Origin: Neptunomonas sp.
GTDB taxonomy: Bacteria; Pseudomonadota; Gammaproteobacteria; Pseudomonadales; Balneatricaceae
Length of the DNA: 9,067 nucleotides
Reading direction: 5' to 3'
NCBI GenBank assembly: GCA_004195305.1
Contig: SDWN01000328.1
Span: 1 to 9,067 of the forward strand
Part shown: one piece after another, positions 1 to 6,952 of the stretch
How positions within the stretch are numbered: the first letter of the stretch is position 1
How the letters are laid out: the number at the start of each line of letters is the position of its first letter
The notes under the pieces: model-generated
Database searches by the model: none
The model's input: the letters and a program-made list of their open reading frames with translations, nothing else
What the model was told of the DNA's origin: nothing
Translations under genes and position numbers: made by a program

Positions 1-13
1 TCAGAATAAAACC

Positions 14-30
14 GACTCACAGGGATAATG
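14..30. repeat. Direct repeat, copy 1 (GAC-2nt-ACAGGGATAATG)
   Basis: The 12-mer ACAGGGATAATG is exact in both copies (19-30 and 72-83). The match extends five bases upstream with two mismatches, giving 15 of 17 identical. The copies are 53 bp apart start to start, close to five helical turns. Each contains GATAAT, one base from the consensus -10 element, but neither has a matching -35. The role is unknown. Confidence 0.55.
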
Positions 31-66
31 TGGGAAGTGTCTTAAATACAGAAGCAATTTCAGCCA

Positions 67-83
67 GACCTACAGGGATAATG
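67..83. repeat. Direct repeat, copy 2 (GAC-2nt-ACAGGGATAATG)
   Basis: This is the second copy of the 17-bp imperfect direct repeat described at 14-30, in the same orientation. The ATG in each copy opens only a three- to five-codon frame, so the repeat does not appear to be coding. Confidence 0.55.
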
Positions 84-419
84 AAAGAATAGATCGGCTA
101 CATCGTGGCTGAGCTTTGTGGGTAATCAGGAAGGTTGATGATGGAACTCACTATTACCAGGCGGCTAACTGTCGTCCGTTCTTGCACGACTTCCAGCAGA
201 CGGCAACGGCTCGGGGAGAATCCCTGACGGACGCGCGAGCCCGAAGCGCTGGCAGTCAGCCCCCGCCCTGTTCAGCGGCAACTTTGGACAACACCGGCTA
301 TCCCTATCCAGCGGGGCTCATTGCGATGCATTTTACTAATACCCTCGGAGCCCTTATCCTGCGCTAACTTCCCGCGTCCTAATAGGCCATCACAGGCCAA
401 CTACTGTCGGAGACAGACA

Positions 420-1355
420 ATGGAAACCACCGCCCCCCTCAACACCTCCACCGGTGGCGATATCCCCCTCTATGGTGCGATCAGTACCTTTATGCAGTTT
501 CCAGCCCTACTAGATCTGGCCAGCAGCGAGGCTGAAGTAGTGGTCAGCGGCATCCCGTTTGATATGGCCACCTCCGGCCGTCCGGGAGCACGCTTCGGCC
601 CCCAGGGGATCCGTAGAGCCTCCGCCAACCTGGCCTGGGAAGGGCGCCGCTGGCCCTGGGAGTTCGCCCTCGACGAGCGTCTTCACGTTGCCGATATCGG
701 CGATGTATTGTTCAAGCACGGTGAACCCCAGACCCTGGTTGACAATCTCGAAGCACACGCCACTAAAATCCTTAACACGGGCAAAAGCCTGTTGTCGTTC
801 GGCGGCGATCATTTTGTCACCCTGCCCCTGCTACGGGCGCACGCGGCAAAATTTGGCCCGGTGGCGCTGATCCATTTCGATGCGCATACCGATACCTACT
901 CTGACGGCAACCGTTACGACCACGGCACCGTCTTCTATCATGCGGTCAATGAGGGGCTGATCGATACCGAACACTCGATCCAGATCGGCATCCGCACGAC
1001 TTATAGCAGGGACAACCACCCATTCGAAGTACTCGATGCCGCCTGGGTCAACGACCACAGCCCGGCCGAGGTGCTTGACCGAGTCAAGGCCCGTATCGGC
1101 GACAAGCAGACCTACCTTAGTTTCGATATTGACGGACTGGACCCCGCCTTTGCCCCCGGCACCGGCACTCCGGTGGTCGCCGGTATCGGCATCGACTGCG
1201 CCTTGAAGGTGATCCGTGGATTGGTAGGGATAAACCTGATTGGTATGGATGTGGTAGAAGTGGCGCCGGCTTACGATCATGCCGAGATCACCTCACTGGC
1301 GGCGGCAACACTGGCACTGGAATACCTGTATGTATTGGCTGCAAACAAGGGCTAA
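420..1355 (+). CDS. speB: Agmatinase (agmatine ureohydrolase)
   Basis: Cytosolic ureohydrolase that hydrolyses agmatine to putrescine and urea, the second step of the arginine decarboxylase route to polyamines. The 311-residue product matches the length of E. coli SpeB (306 aa) and resembles it from end to end. The binuclear Mn2+ ligands are all visible: His131 in GGDHFVTLP, Asp154/His156/Asp158 in HFDAHTDTY, and Asp236/Asp238 in SFDIDGLDPAFAPGTG. The N-terminal GIPFDMATSGRPGARFGP block and the C-terminal GMDVVEVAPAYDHAEIT block are also typical. I start at the ATG at 420 because GGAGA at 409-413 is well spaced. An upstream in-frame TTG at 321 would add 33 residues that do not look like the family. 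No other polyamine gene is visible, so it appears to be a single-gene unit ending in the hairpin region before the convergent DUF4124 gene. Agmatinase is much more likely than guanidinobutyrase or another family member, though substrate is not proven by sequence. Confidence 0.93.
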   Translation: METTAPLNTSTGGDIPLYGAISTFMQFPALLDLASSEAEVVVSGIPFDMATSGRPGARFGPQGIRRASANLAWEGRRWPWEFALDERLHVADIGDVLFKHGEPQTLVDNLEAHATKILNTGKSLLSFGGDHFVTLPLLRAHAAKFGPVALIHFDAHTDTYSDGNRYDHGTVFYHAVNEGLIDTEHSIQIGIRTTYSRDNHPFEVLDAAWVNDHSPAEVLDRVKARIGDKQTYLSFDIDGLDPAFAPGTGTPVVAGIGIDCALKVIRGLVGINLIGMDVVEVAPAYDHAEITSLAAATLALEYLYVLAANKG

Positions 1356-1373
1356 GCGCAGGCTTATGCCGTC

Positions 1374-1386
1374 ATCCGCCGCGGAT
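1374..1386. repeat. Perfect palindrome ATCCGC-C-GCGGAT
   Basis: A 13-bp perfect palindrome 18 bp after the speB stop. As RNA it could form a five-pair stem with a three-base loop. It sits just before the stronger hairpin at 1399-1421 and may add to termination of speB. Confidence 0.4.
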
Positions 1387-1398
1387 AGGGGAAACCAA

Positions 1399-1421
1399 GG
1401 CCTCCAGCGGCTCTGGAGGCC
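1399..1421. terminator. Hairpin between convergent genes, possible bidirectional terminator
   Basis: A nine-pair perfect stem, GGCCTCCAG / CTGGAGGCC, with a five-base loop, lies between speB (+) and the DUF4124 gene (-). Read on the minus strand it is followed by TTGGTTT, a modest U-tract suited to ending the DUF4124 transcript. On the plus strand it is followed by ACATTAAAG, a poor tract, so termination of speB there would be weak or Rho-assisted. Confidence 0.55.
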
Positions 1422-1443
1422 ACATTAAAGGGCCGGGTCGGGA

Positions 1444-1968
1444 TTACTGCTTCGCAGCCTTAGCGACCTTAGCAGCCCGCTTTTTAGACAAACTATCCGG
1501 CTTCTTTCGTAGCTCATCCGTCATCGCCTTTTCCGCCTTAGCCCTTGCTTCGACCGTTAGATCACCCCGGCTTCTGAACGTATTAAGGACTTCTCGACTA
1601 CGGTACGCCTCTATCGTCTCAGCACGGGTCTTGAACTCTTTTTGACGCCGTTCAGCTTTCCCTTTTCTGCCAGCGTGCGCTTTCACGGGGGCCTCCTGCT
1701 TGACCCTGTTACGTGCTGCCGCCCCTGCTCTTACACTCTCATTTTTTTGTGTTTGTTTTAGATATTCGCGGATGGGGTCAGGAGGACGGCGTTTAGTTGA
1801 TTCGCTTACCGCCGTTGTTGGGGTTCGCTTGATCAGTTCAAACTCGACACCTACAGGTGGCCGCTGGCCATAGCTGGCAGTGCCGTTGTCATCAATCCAG
1901 CGATAGATATCGGCTGTTGCGAGTGTGGGGAGTAATGAGGCCAGCAGCGCCAGGATAAAATAACGCAT
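1444..1968 (-). CDS. DUF4124 domain-containing exported protein
   Basis: A 174-residue protein of unknown function. Residues 1-19 form a Sec-type signal peptide: a short basic start, a hydrophobic core, then ATA|D as a likely signal peptidase I site. The mature N-terminus, about residues 20-48, reads DIYRWIDDNGTASYGQRPP, the tryptophan/glycine/tyrosine pattern typical of DUF4124, often found at the start of small envelope proteins in Gammaproteobacteria. The rest (about 60-174) is very rich in Lys, Arg and Ala, likely helical or disordered, and strongly basic. It could bind nucleic acid, peptidoglycan or acidic surface polymers, but nothing shows which. The start is secure: AGGAG lies on the minus strand at 1976-1980 with proper spacing. 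A palindrome at 1993-2008 lies just upstream and could be its operator. The gene converges with speB and does not look functionally tied to it. Confidence 0.82.
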   Translation of the reverse strand: MRYFILALLASLLPTLATADIYRWIDDNGTASYGQRPPVGVEFELIKRTPTTAVSESTKRRPPDPIREYLKQTQKNESVRAGAAARNRVKQEAPVKAHAGRKGKAERRQKEFKTRAETIEAYRSREVLNTFRSRGDLTVEARAKAEKAMTDELRKKPDSLSKKRAAKVAKAAKQ

Positions 1969-1992
1969 CGCGATTCTCCTTTTTCTGTAGCT

Positions 1993-2008
1993 ATTAACAC
2001 GGGTTAAT
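1993..2008. promoter_or_regulatory. 16-bp palindrome upstream of the DUF4124 gene, operator-like
   Basis: ATTAAC-ACGG-GTTAAT has six-base perfect arms and a four-base spacer. It lies 25 bp upstream of the DUF4124 start codon, where a promoter for that gene would be expected, so a dimeric repressor or activator site is plausible. The cognate regulator is not in the window. Confidence 0.35.
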
Positions 2009-2195
2009 CAGTCTGTGCAAAATGTACCTCTCTCGGCCAAACGGCTAATGTGGAATTAATAGGCCTGACAGAGTCCACGAATAGACCTCGTTACTCTTTG
2101 GACCGCAACTGTCACCCCCTGTTCTCCCGGTGTGCAGGCGGACGCATTAACAGCCAGACCACAGGCTTGTTTGTTACACCGTTTTCACACCCTGC

Positions 2196-2209
2196 GCCGC
2201 GATAGCGGC
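2196..2209. repeat. Short GC hairpin GCCGC-GATA-GCGGC
   Basis: A five-pair stem with a tetraloop in the otherwise empty intergenic region. No T-tract follows on either strand, so it is not an obvious terminator. Confidence 0.3.
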
Positions 2210-2269
2210 TAGGTTAGCCATGACTGCCGGGGGGCGTACATATTTCGTCCAATTTCATTCAGCCCTTAC

Positions 2270-2286
2270 CACCTAGGGGGTAGGTG
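2270..2286. repeat. Inverted repeat CACCTA-GGGGG-TAGGTG
   Basis: Six-base perfect arms around a run of five G. It lies 26 bp before the DnaA box at 2313-2321, in the same intergenic region. It could be a protein-binding dyad or a small RNA hairpin, and no T-tract follows. Confidence 0.35.
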
Positions 2287-2312
2287 TTGATAAACAACGC
2301 TAACGCACAGAG

Positions 2313-2321
2313 TTATCCACA
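2313..2321 (+). promoter_or_regulatory. Perfect DnaA box (TTATCCACA)
   Basis: The nine bases match the strong E. coli R1/R4-type DnaA binding site exactly. It is a single box: I found no second perfect or near-perfect copy beside it and no dnaA, dnaN or gidA gene. It is therefore unlikely to be the replication origin. A lone box could be a DnaA-titration or transcriptional control site, or chance. Confidence 0.4.
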
Positions 2322-2556
2322 GATATTGTGCGCAAATAATCACCGCAATCAGATCACCGCGTCTGCCAGCCTGATCAGGCGTCGATGCTTAGCCTGCAGC
2401 CGATCTGCCCCTACTTTTGCCATTAGCCTTGCCTGCGCTACTCATTTCCTACGCGCATCTGGCAAGTGACCGCCCTGCATAAAAAGCCAGCAGAATTCCT
2501 TCAGGCGGAACATAAGCGATACAAGATTGTTGCTAACCTCTACGGTTTGCGTATCA

Positions 2557-2562
2557 TATAAT
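2557..2562 (+). promoter_or_regulatory. -10 element TATAAT, probable promoter of the fdhD operon
   Basis: A consensus -10 hexamer lies in an AT-rich stretch about 64 bp upstream of the fdhD start. No good -35 is found at 16-18 bp spacing (the bases there read AACCTC, TAACCT or CTAACC), nor is there a TGN extension. This would fit an activator-dependent promoter. The dyad ACAA-GA-TTGT at 2521-2530 is near -43 relative to the expected start site, a usual class II activator position, but its regulator is unknown. Confidence 0.45.
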
Positions 2563-2625
2563 ATATCCATACCCCAAACAGGCCTATTTCGATATTGAGC
2601 CGCGAACAACAATAAGGAGGCGGAT

Positions 2626-3495
2626 GTGCGCATATCAACCGACGCGATAATGAGTAAACCCTCAGCGCCCCAGTGCCTGGTTGCAGACGTCCTGTCAGAT
2701 AACATCCAGGCCGTGAAGCAATATCCGATCAGCCGCTGGCAGGCTGGCAGCGCGCAACAGACCACAGATTGGGTCGCCGAAGAGGTCCCGGTGGCGCTGG
2801 AATACAACGGCCTGGCACATGCGGTGATGATGTGCAGCCCAGCGGATCTGGAAGACTTCGCCCGGGGCTTTTCACTCAGCGAAGGTATCGTCGAAACAGC
2901 CGATGAGGTCTACGACATTCAGATCGACGAGCTGTCCGAAGGGATCCAGCTCGCCATCACCATCCCCCAAGCACGCTTCTGGGCATTGAAGTCGCACCGC
3001 CGTTCGCTGGCAGGCCGCACCGGATGTGGCCTCTGCGGTAAAGAGAGCCTGGCGCAACTGGCTCACAATCTCACCCCCTTAACTGGCGGCCCGACGATCG
3101 CGGTAAGCGCGGTACAGCATGCACTAAGCCAGCTCAACGCTCAGCAACCTCTGTTTACTCAAACTGGCGCCACTCACGCGGCAGCCTGGTGTGCTGCAGA
3201 CGGCAACATGCTGGCGTTGCGCGAAGATGTCGGCCGCCACAACGCACTCGACAAGCTACTCGGCCACGCCGTTAACCGGGATTTGGATCTGACTAACGGC
3301 ATGCTGCTTATGACCAGCCGCGCCAGCTACGAGATCGTCCAAAAAGCCGCCGCCTGTGGCATCACGCTCATCGCCGCCGTCTCTGCCCCTACCGGCCTGG
3401 CGGTGCGTCTGGCGGAAGAACTGGGCGTCACCCTGATCGGCTTTGCCCGCAACAACCGTCTCTCCGTATACGCCCATTCCGAGCGGATCTCTTAA
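2626..3495 (+). CDS. fdhD: FdhD sulfurtransferase for molybdoenzyme cofactor maturation
   Basis: Cytosolic sulfurtransferase which, in E. coli, takes sulfur from the cysteine desulfurase IscS and passes it to the molybdenum cofactor before insertion into formate dehydrogenase. The product is 289 aa, against 277 in E. coli. Family signatures are clear: GRTGCGLCGKES with the two reactive cysteines Cys134 and Cys137, REDVGRHNALDK at 199-210, the SRASYEIVQKAA block at 231-242 and SAPTGLAVRLAEELGVTLIGFAR near the C-terminus. I chose the GTG at 2626, five bases after a near-perfect AAGGAGG (2614-2620). An ATG eight codons later (2650) is the alternative and removes only MRISTDAI. The stop at 3493-3495 overlaps an ATG (TAATG) in frame with the molybdoenzyme gene, so the two are almost certainly co-transcribed. 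The gene probably serves that enzyme, which is not a classical formate dehydrogenase. Confidence 0.93.
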   Translation: MRISTDAIMSKPSAPQCLVADVLSDNIQAVKQYPISRWQAGSAQQTTDWVAEEVPVALEYNGLAHAVMMCSPADLEDFARGFSLSEGIVETADEVYDIQIDELSEGIQLAITIPQARFWALKSHRRSLAGRTGCGLCGKESLAQLAHNLTPLTGGPTIAVSAVQHALSQLNAQQPLFTQTGATHAAAWCAADGNMLALREDVGRHNALDKLLGHAVNRDLDLTNGMLLMTSRASYEIVQKAAACGITLIAAVSAPTGLAVRLAEELGVTLIGFARNNRLSVYAHSERIS

Positions 3496-3548
3496 TGGCT
3501 GCCCCACGTATGGCAGCACCTTCTATCGAAGCCCCAAGGGAAGCACCG

Positions 3549-6296
3549 ATGAATAGCTCTGACTCCAGCACCAAAACAGTCCCGACTTACTGCTACAACT
3601 GCGTTGCCGGCCCCGATCCAATGAGAGTTGAGGTTGTCGATGGGGTCGCCACCCAGGTAATGCCCAACTTCGACACCTGTGATTCCCATCCGGGCAAGGG
3701 TCGTCCCTGCGTCAAGGCTTACGGTCTGGTACAAAAAACCTATAACCCGCACCGCATCCTGAAGCCGATGAAACGCACCAACCCTAAAAAAGGGATGAAA
3801 GAAGATCCCGGCTTCGTGCCGATCTCCTGGGATGAAGCGCTGACCCTGCTCAGCAACAAGATGCTTGAGATTAAAGCCAAGGGATTAGTGGACAGCGCCG
3901 GGCTACCCCGGACCGCAGCGACCTTCGGCCACGGCGGCACGCCGATGTATTACATGGGCACTTTTCCGGCATTTCTGGCGTCCTGGGGACCGATCGATTT
4001 CAGCTTCGGCTCGGGCCAGGGGGTTAAATGCGTCCACTCTGAACACCTCTATGGCGAATTCTGGCACCGTGCCTTTACGGTAGCAGCAGATACCCCCAAC
4101 TGCCGCTTCGTGCTCTCTCTGGGCAGCAATGTCGATGCCTCCGGTGGTCCCTGCGCCATCGCCCGCCACGCCGATGCCCGGGTGCGCGGCTACAAGCGGG
4201 TGCAGGTCGAGCCGCATCAGTCGATCACCGGCGCCACCGCCGCCGAATGGGTGCCGATCCGTCCCAAGACCGACGCCGCCTTTATGTTCGCGCTGATCCA
4301 CAGCATGCTGCACGAGCAGGAGCGCTCGCGGCTCGACCTGGCGTTCCTGCGTGATCGTACCGCATCGCCCTATCTGGTCGGCCCCGATGGCCTCTATCTG
4401 CGCGATCTTGAGACCGCCAAGCCACTGGTCTGGGACAGCAACAGCCAGCAGGCCGTGGCTCATGATACCGCGGGTGTCGTCCCAGCATTAGAAGGCACCT
4501 TCCGCGTCGCACACGCGCTCAGTGTCGATGCCGATGACGAGCGTCATCTGCTGAACGATGTCGACGCCAGCACCGGTTTCACCAAGCTGGTCGAGCATGT
4601 CGCCCAATACAGCCCTGAATGGGCAGCAACGGTATGCGATGTTCCGGCCGACACCATCCGCCGGATCGCGGCCGAGTACCTGGATAACGCCTGCGTCGGC
4701 GAGACCATTGAAATTGACGGCATCACTCTGCCGTATCGCCCCGTTGCCGTAACTCTCGGCAAGTCGGTCAACAACGGCTGGGGCGCCTACGAATGCTGCT
4801 GGGCACGGACCCTGATGGCGGTTCTGGTGGGCGCGCTGGAAGTGCCCGGTGGCACCCTAGGTACAACGGTACGCCTAAACCGCCCCCATGAAGACCGGCT
4901 GCGCAGCGTCAAGCCTGGCGTCGATGGCTTTATGGAGCAAAAACTCAATCCAACCGACAAAGAAAGCTGGGTCGCTCAGCCCACCGGCCGTAATGCCCAC
5001 ACCACGCTGGTGCCGATCGTGGGTAATTCGGCCTGGAGTCAGGCATTGGGACCTACCCAACTGGCCTGGATGTTCCAGAAGGAACGCCCCGAGGGCTGGA
5101 ACATGCCCGAACCGACCAAGCCCGATATCTGGTTTGTGTTCCGCTCCAACCCGGCGATCTCGTTCTGGGATACCCGCAACCTGACCGAGTCGATCGCAAA
5201 CTTCCCTTATACGGTGAGTTTCGCCTATACGGTCGACGAGACCAACTGGATGGCCGACCTGTTACTACCCGAGGCCACCGACCTGGAGTCGACTCAGCTG
5301 ATCCCGATTGGCGGCACCAAGTTTGTCGAACAGTTTTGGAAGCACAAAGGCTCTATATTGCGCCAGAAAGTGGTCGAGCCGCAGGGCGAAGCTAAAGATT
5401 TCACCTGGATCTCCACCGAACTGGCCAAACGCACTGGCCTGCTAGAGAAGTACAACACCGCGCTCAATCGTGGCGCCGGCGGTATCGCTCCGCTCAAGGG
5501 TGATGGCTACGACTTCAGCCTGGATACCACCAAGGCGCACCAGCCGGATCAGATCTGGGATGCGATCTGCAAAGCCAGCAGCACCCAGCAGAGTGACACC
5601 AACGAGACCAAAGACCTTGCCTGGTTCAAGGAGAACGGCCTCGACCTGAAGCCCATTCCGCAAAGCTCCTGGTATCTCCACCCCACTATGGAGAAACAGG
5701 GATTACGCTATGAGATGCCTTACCAGGAACGGCTGCTTCGCATCGGTAAGGAACTGGGCAACCGCCTGCATGAAAAAGAGATCGCCTGGTGGGATGAACA
5801 ACTATCAGAGTACTCGGCACTGCCCGAATGGCACGATGTGCCCGGCCGTTGGGAAACGGCGCTTAAAAACGAAGGTTTCGATCCCGCCGACTACCCATTC
5901 TGGCTGCTGGCGACCAAGAGCATGCAGTATCACACTGGGGCCAACGTCAGCATCCAACTGATGCGCGAAGTGTCGCAGAACGTGCGCGGCCATACCGGTG
6001 TCATTATGAACGCCAGCAGCGCTGCCAAGCTGGGCATTAAGCATGGCGAACGGGTCTCGATCAGCTCCCACATCGGCGTTACCTACGGTCGCGCCGAGCT
6101 AGTCCAGGGGGTGCGTCCGGACACCCTGGTGATCGTCGGCCAGTTCGACCACTGGGCCACACCCTACGCCAAGGACCTGGAGATGCCGAGTCTCAATACG
6201 GTTGCGCCGATGTCTTTAGAGCTCACCGACGCCACCGGCTCAGGTGCTGACATCGTCCGCGTCGCTATCGCCAAAGTAGAAGGAGAAACGCTATGA
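3549..6296 (+). CDS. Molybdopterin oxidoreductase catalytic subunit, SoeA/PadB type
   Basis: Catalytic A subunit of a three-part membrane-bound iron-sulfur molybdoenzyme of the DMSO reductase superfamily, holding bis-MGD and probably one [4Fe-4S] cluster. From the ATG at 3549 it is 915 aa, about 100 kDa. The N-terminal cluster region (residues 15-54) has CYNC and RPCVKAYG. The position where CxxCxxxC families place a third cysteine is proline; Cys44 is extra. Residues 155-168 (QGVKCVHSEHLYGE) probably supply the molybdenum ligand, likely Cys161. NWMADLLLPEATDLE at about 567-581 and the C-terminal molydopterin-binding domain from about 785 are typical. No twin-arginine signal is present, so it should be cytoplasmic. 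I chose 3549 because AGGGAAG (3537-3543) precedes it; the TAATG start at 3495 adds 18 Ala/Pro-rich residues. Its stop overlaps the next gene by four bases (ATGA). Overall pattern recalls sulfite dehydrogenase SoeA and phenylacetyl-CoA:acceptor oxidoreductase PadB. No thiol or phenylacetate gene is nearby to decide, so the substrate stays open. Confidence 0.88.
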   Translation: MNSSDSSTKTVPTYCYNCVAGPDPMRVEVVDGVATQVMPNFDTCDSHPGKGRPCVKAYGLVQKTYNPHRILKPMKRTNPKKGMKEDPGFVPISWDEALTLLSNKMLEIKAKGLVDSAGLPRTAATFGHGGTPMYYMGTFPAFLASWGPIDFSFGSGQGVKCVHSEHLYGEFWHRAFTVAADTPNCRFVLSLGSNVDASGGPCAIARHADARVRGYKRVQVEPHQSITGATAAEWVPIRPKTDAAFMFALIHSMLHEQERSRLDLAFLRDRTASPYLVGPDGLYLRDLETAKPLVWDSNSQQAVAHDTAGVVPALEGTFRVAHALSVDADDERHLLNDVDASTGFTKLVEHVAQYSPEWAATVCDVPADTIRRIAAEYLDNACVGETIEIDGITLPYRPVAVTLGKSVNNGWGAYECCWARTLMAVLVGALEVPGGTLGTTVRLNRPHEDRLRSVKPGVDGFMEQKLNPTDKESWVAQPTGRNAHTTLVPIVGNSAWSQALGPTQLAWMFQKERPEGWNMPEPTKPDIWFVFRSNPAISFWDTRNLTESIANFPYTVSFAYTVDETNWMADLLLPEATDLESTQLIPIGGTKFVEQFWKHKGSILRQKVVEPQGEAKDFTWISTELAKRTGLLEKYNTALNRGAGGIAPLKGDGYDFSLDTTKAHQPDQIWDAICKASSTQQSDTNETKDLAWFKENGLDLKPIPQSSWYLHPTMEKQGLRYEMPYQERLLRIGKELGNRLHEKEIAWWDEQLSEYSALPEWHDVPGRWETALKNEGFDPADYPFWLLATKSMQYHTGANVSIQLMREVSQNVRGHTGVIMNASSAAKLGIKHGERVSISSHIGVTYGRAELVQGVRPDTLVIVGQFDHWATPYAKDLEMPSLNTVAPMSLELTDATGSGADIVRVAIAKVEGETL

Positions 6297-6952
6297 CCCG
6301 TTATGCGATGGCGATCGACCTGCGCCGCTGTGTCGGCTGCCAGACCTGTACCGCCGCCTGTAAGCAGAAGAACGCCACCCCGCCAGGCGTCCAATGGCGT
6401 CGGGTGCTGGATATCGAAACCGGCGAGTTTCCCGACGTCCGGCGCAGTTTTTTACCGGTGGCCTGCATGCATTGCGACGAGCCCGCTTGTGAAGAGGTGT
6501 GCCCCACAACCGCCACTCAAAAACGTGCCGACGGCCTGGTCACGATCGATTATGAGCTCTGTATCGGCTGCGCCAACTGCGTTATGGCCTGTCCCTACGA
6601 GGCACGCTCCGTCGTCCACGAGGCTAAATTTGCCTACGGCGACCAGCCGATGGCCAACGAAGCGGTGCTGTTTGATCCGGCCAAGATCAATGTGTCTACC
6701 AAATGCACCTTCTGCATCGAGCGCATCGACCGTGCCGAGGAGACCGGGCTGACCCCTGGGGTCGATCATGAAGTGACCCCTACCTGCGTCAACTCCTGCG
6801 CATCGGGCGCGATGATGTTCGGCGATATCGAAGATCCGGACAGCAACATCTCCAAACTACTGGCATCGACCCAAAGCTTCCGCCAGAACGAAGAGCTGGG
6901 CACAGGCCCCGGCGTTTACTACATATGGGATAAAAACGATGAAGAACTCTAA
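6293..6952 (+). CDS. Four-cluster [4Fe-4S] electron-transfer subunit, SoeB/PadC type
   Basis: A 219-aa ferredoxin-like B subunit that would carry electrons between the catalytic subunit and the membrane anchor. All sixteen cluster cysteines are present in four groups: 13/16/19/23 (CVGCQTCTAAC), 58/61/66/70 (CMHCDEPACEEVC), 90/93/96/100 (CIGCANCVMAC), and 138/141 with 165/169 (CTFC...CVNSC). This is the pattern of the DmsB/NrfC/PsrB family, predicting four [4Fe-4S] clusters. There is no signal peptide, in keeping with a cytoplasmic complex. The ATG at 6293 overlaps the upstream stop (ATGA), and AAGGAG at 6280-6285 is well placed, so translation is coupled to the catalytic gene. The C-terminal GTGPGVYYIWDK block is a feature I associate with this subfamily. 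The function as an electron-transfer subunit is secure; the electron donor follows the A subunit and is unknown. Confidence 0.92.
   Translation: MTRYAMAIDLRRCVGCQTCTAACKQKNATPPGVQWRRVLDIETGEFPDVRRSFLPVACMHCDEPACEEVCPTTATQKRADGLVTIDYELCIGCANCVMACPYEARSVVHEAKFAYGDQPMANEAVLFDPAKINVSTKCTFCIERIDRAEETGLTPGVDHEVTPTCVNSCASGAMMFGDIEDPDSNISKLLASTQSFRQNEELGTGPGVYYIWDKNDEEL

Larger units (their letters stand above)
1..419. other. Upstream intergenic region with no convincing gene
   Basis: No reading frame in this stretch has both a credible ribosome binding site and a recognisable product. The longest frame (116-367, TTG start) has no usable Shine-Dalgarno and an uninformative composition. The only structure I see is a near-identical direct repeat at 14-30 and 67-83, listed separately. 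I could not find a convincing -35/-10 pair for speB in it. The leader just before speB ends in a good ribosome binding site at 409-413. Confidence 0.6.
1969..2625. other. Long intergenic region between divergent transcription units
   Basis: About 650 bp without a supported gene, separating the DUF4124 gene (-) from the fdhD operon (+). A frame at 2284-2469 lacks a ribosome binding site and a recognisable product. What can be seen: an ATTAAC/GTTAAT palindrome (1993-2008), a short GC hairpin GCCGC-GATA-GCGGC (2196-2209), a CACCTA/TAGGTG inverted repeat (2270-2286), a perfect DnaA box (2313-2321) and a TATAAT element (2557-2562). Stop codons are frequent on both strands. I see no tRNA, CRISPR or insertion-sequence ends. 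It is unusually long for such a compact region and could hold a small RNA or decayed gene that I cannot recognise. Confidence 0.6.

Noticed and set aside
19..30. Resemblance of ACAGGGATAATG to the I-SceI homing endonuclease site
   Set aside because: Only part of the 18-bp site is shared and there is no intron or endonuclease gene nearby.
116..367. 83-codon open frame before speB
   Set aside because: It starts at TTG, has no Shine-Dalgarno and shows no family pattern; such frames are expected by chance in this composition.
2287..2300. FNR-type site starting TTGAT before the fdhD operon
   Set aside because: Only the left half-site is present; the right half does not resemble ATCAA, and it lies about 270 bp from the -10 element.
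2313..2321. Replication origin
   Set aside because: There is only one DnaA box, and no dnaA, dnaN, parAB or clustered AT-rich 13-mers are present.
2284..2469. 61-codon open frame in the long intergenic gap
   Set aside because: It has no credible ribosome binding site, an uninformative composition, and overlaps the dyads and the DnaA box.
3903..4463. Long antisense frame of 186 codons inside the molybdoenzyme gene
   Set aside because: It is explained by GC-rich codon usage of the strong + strand gene; its translation shows no domain.
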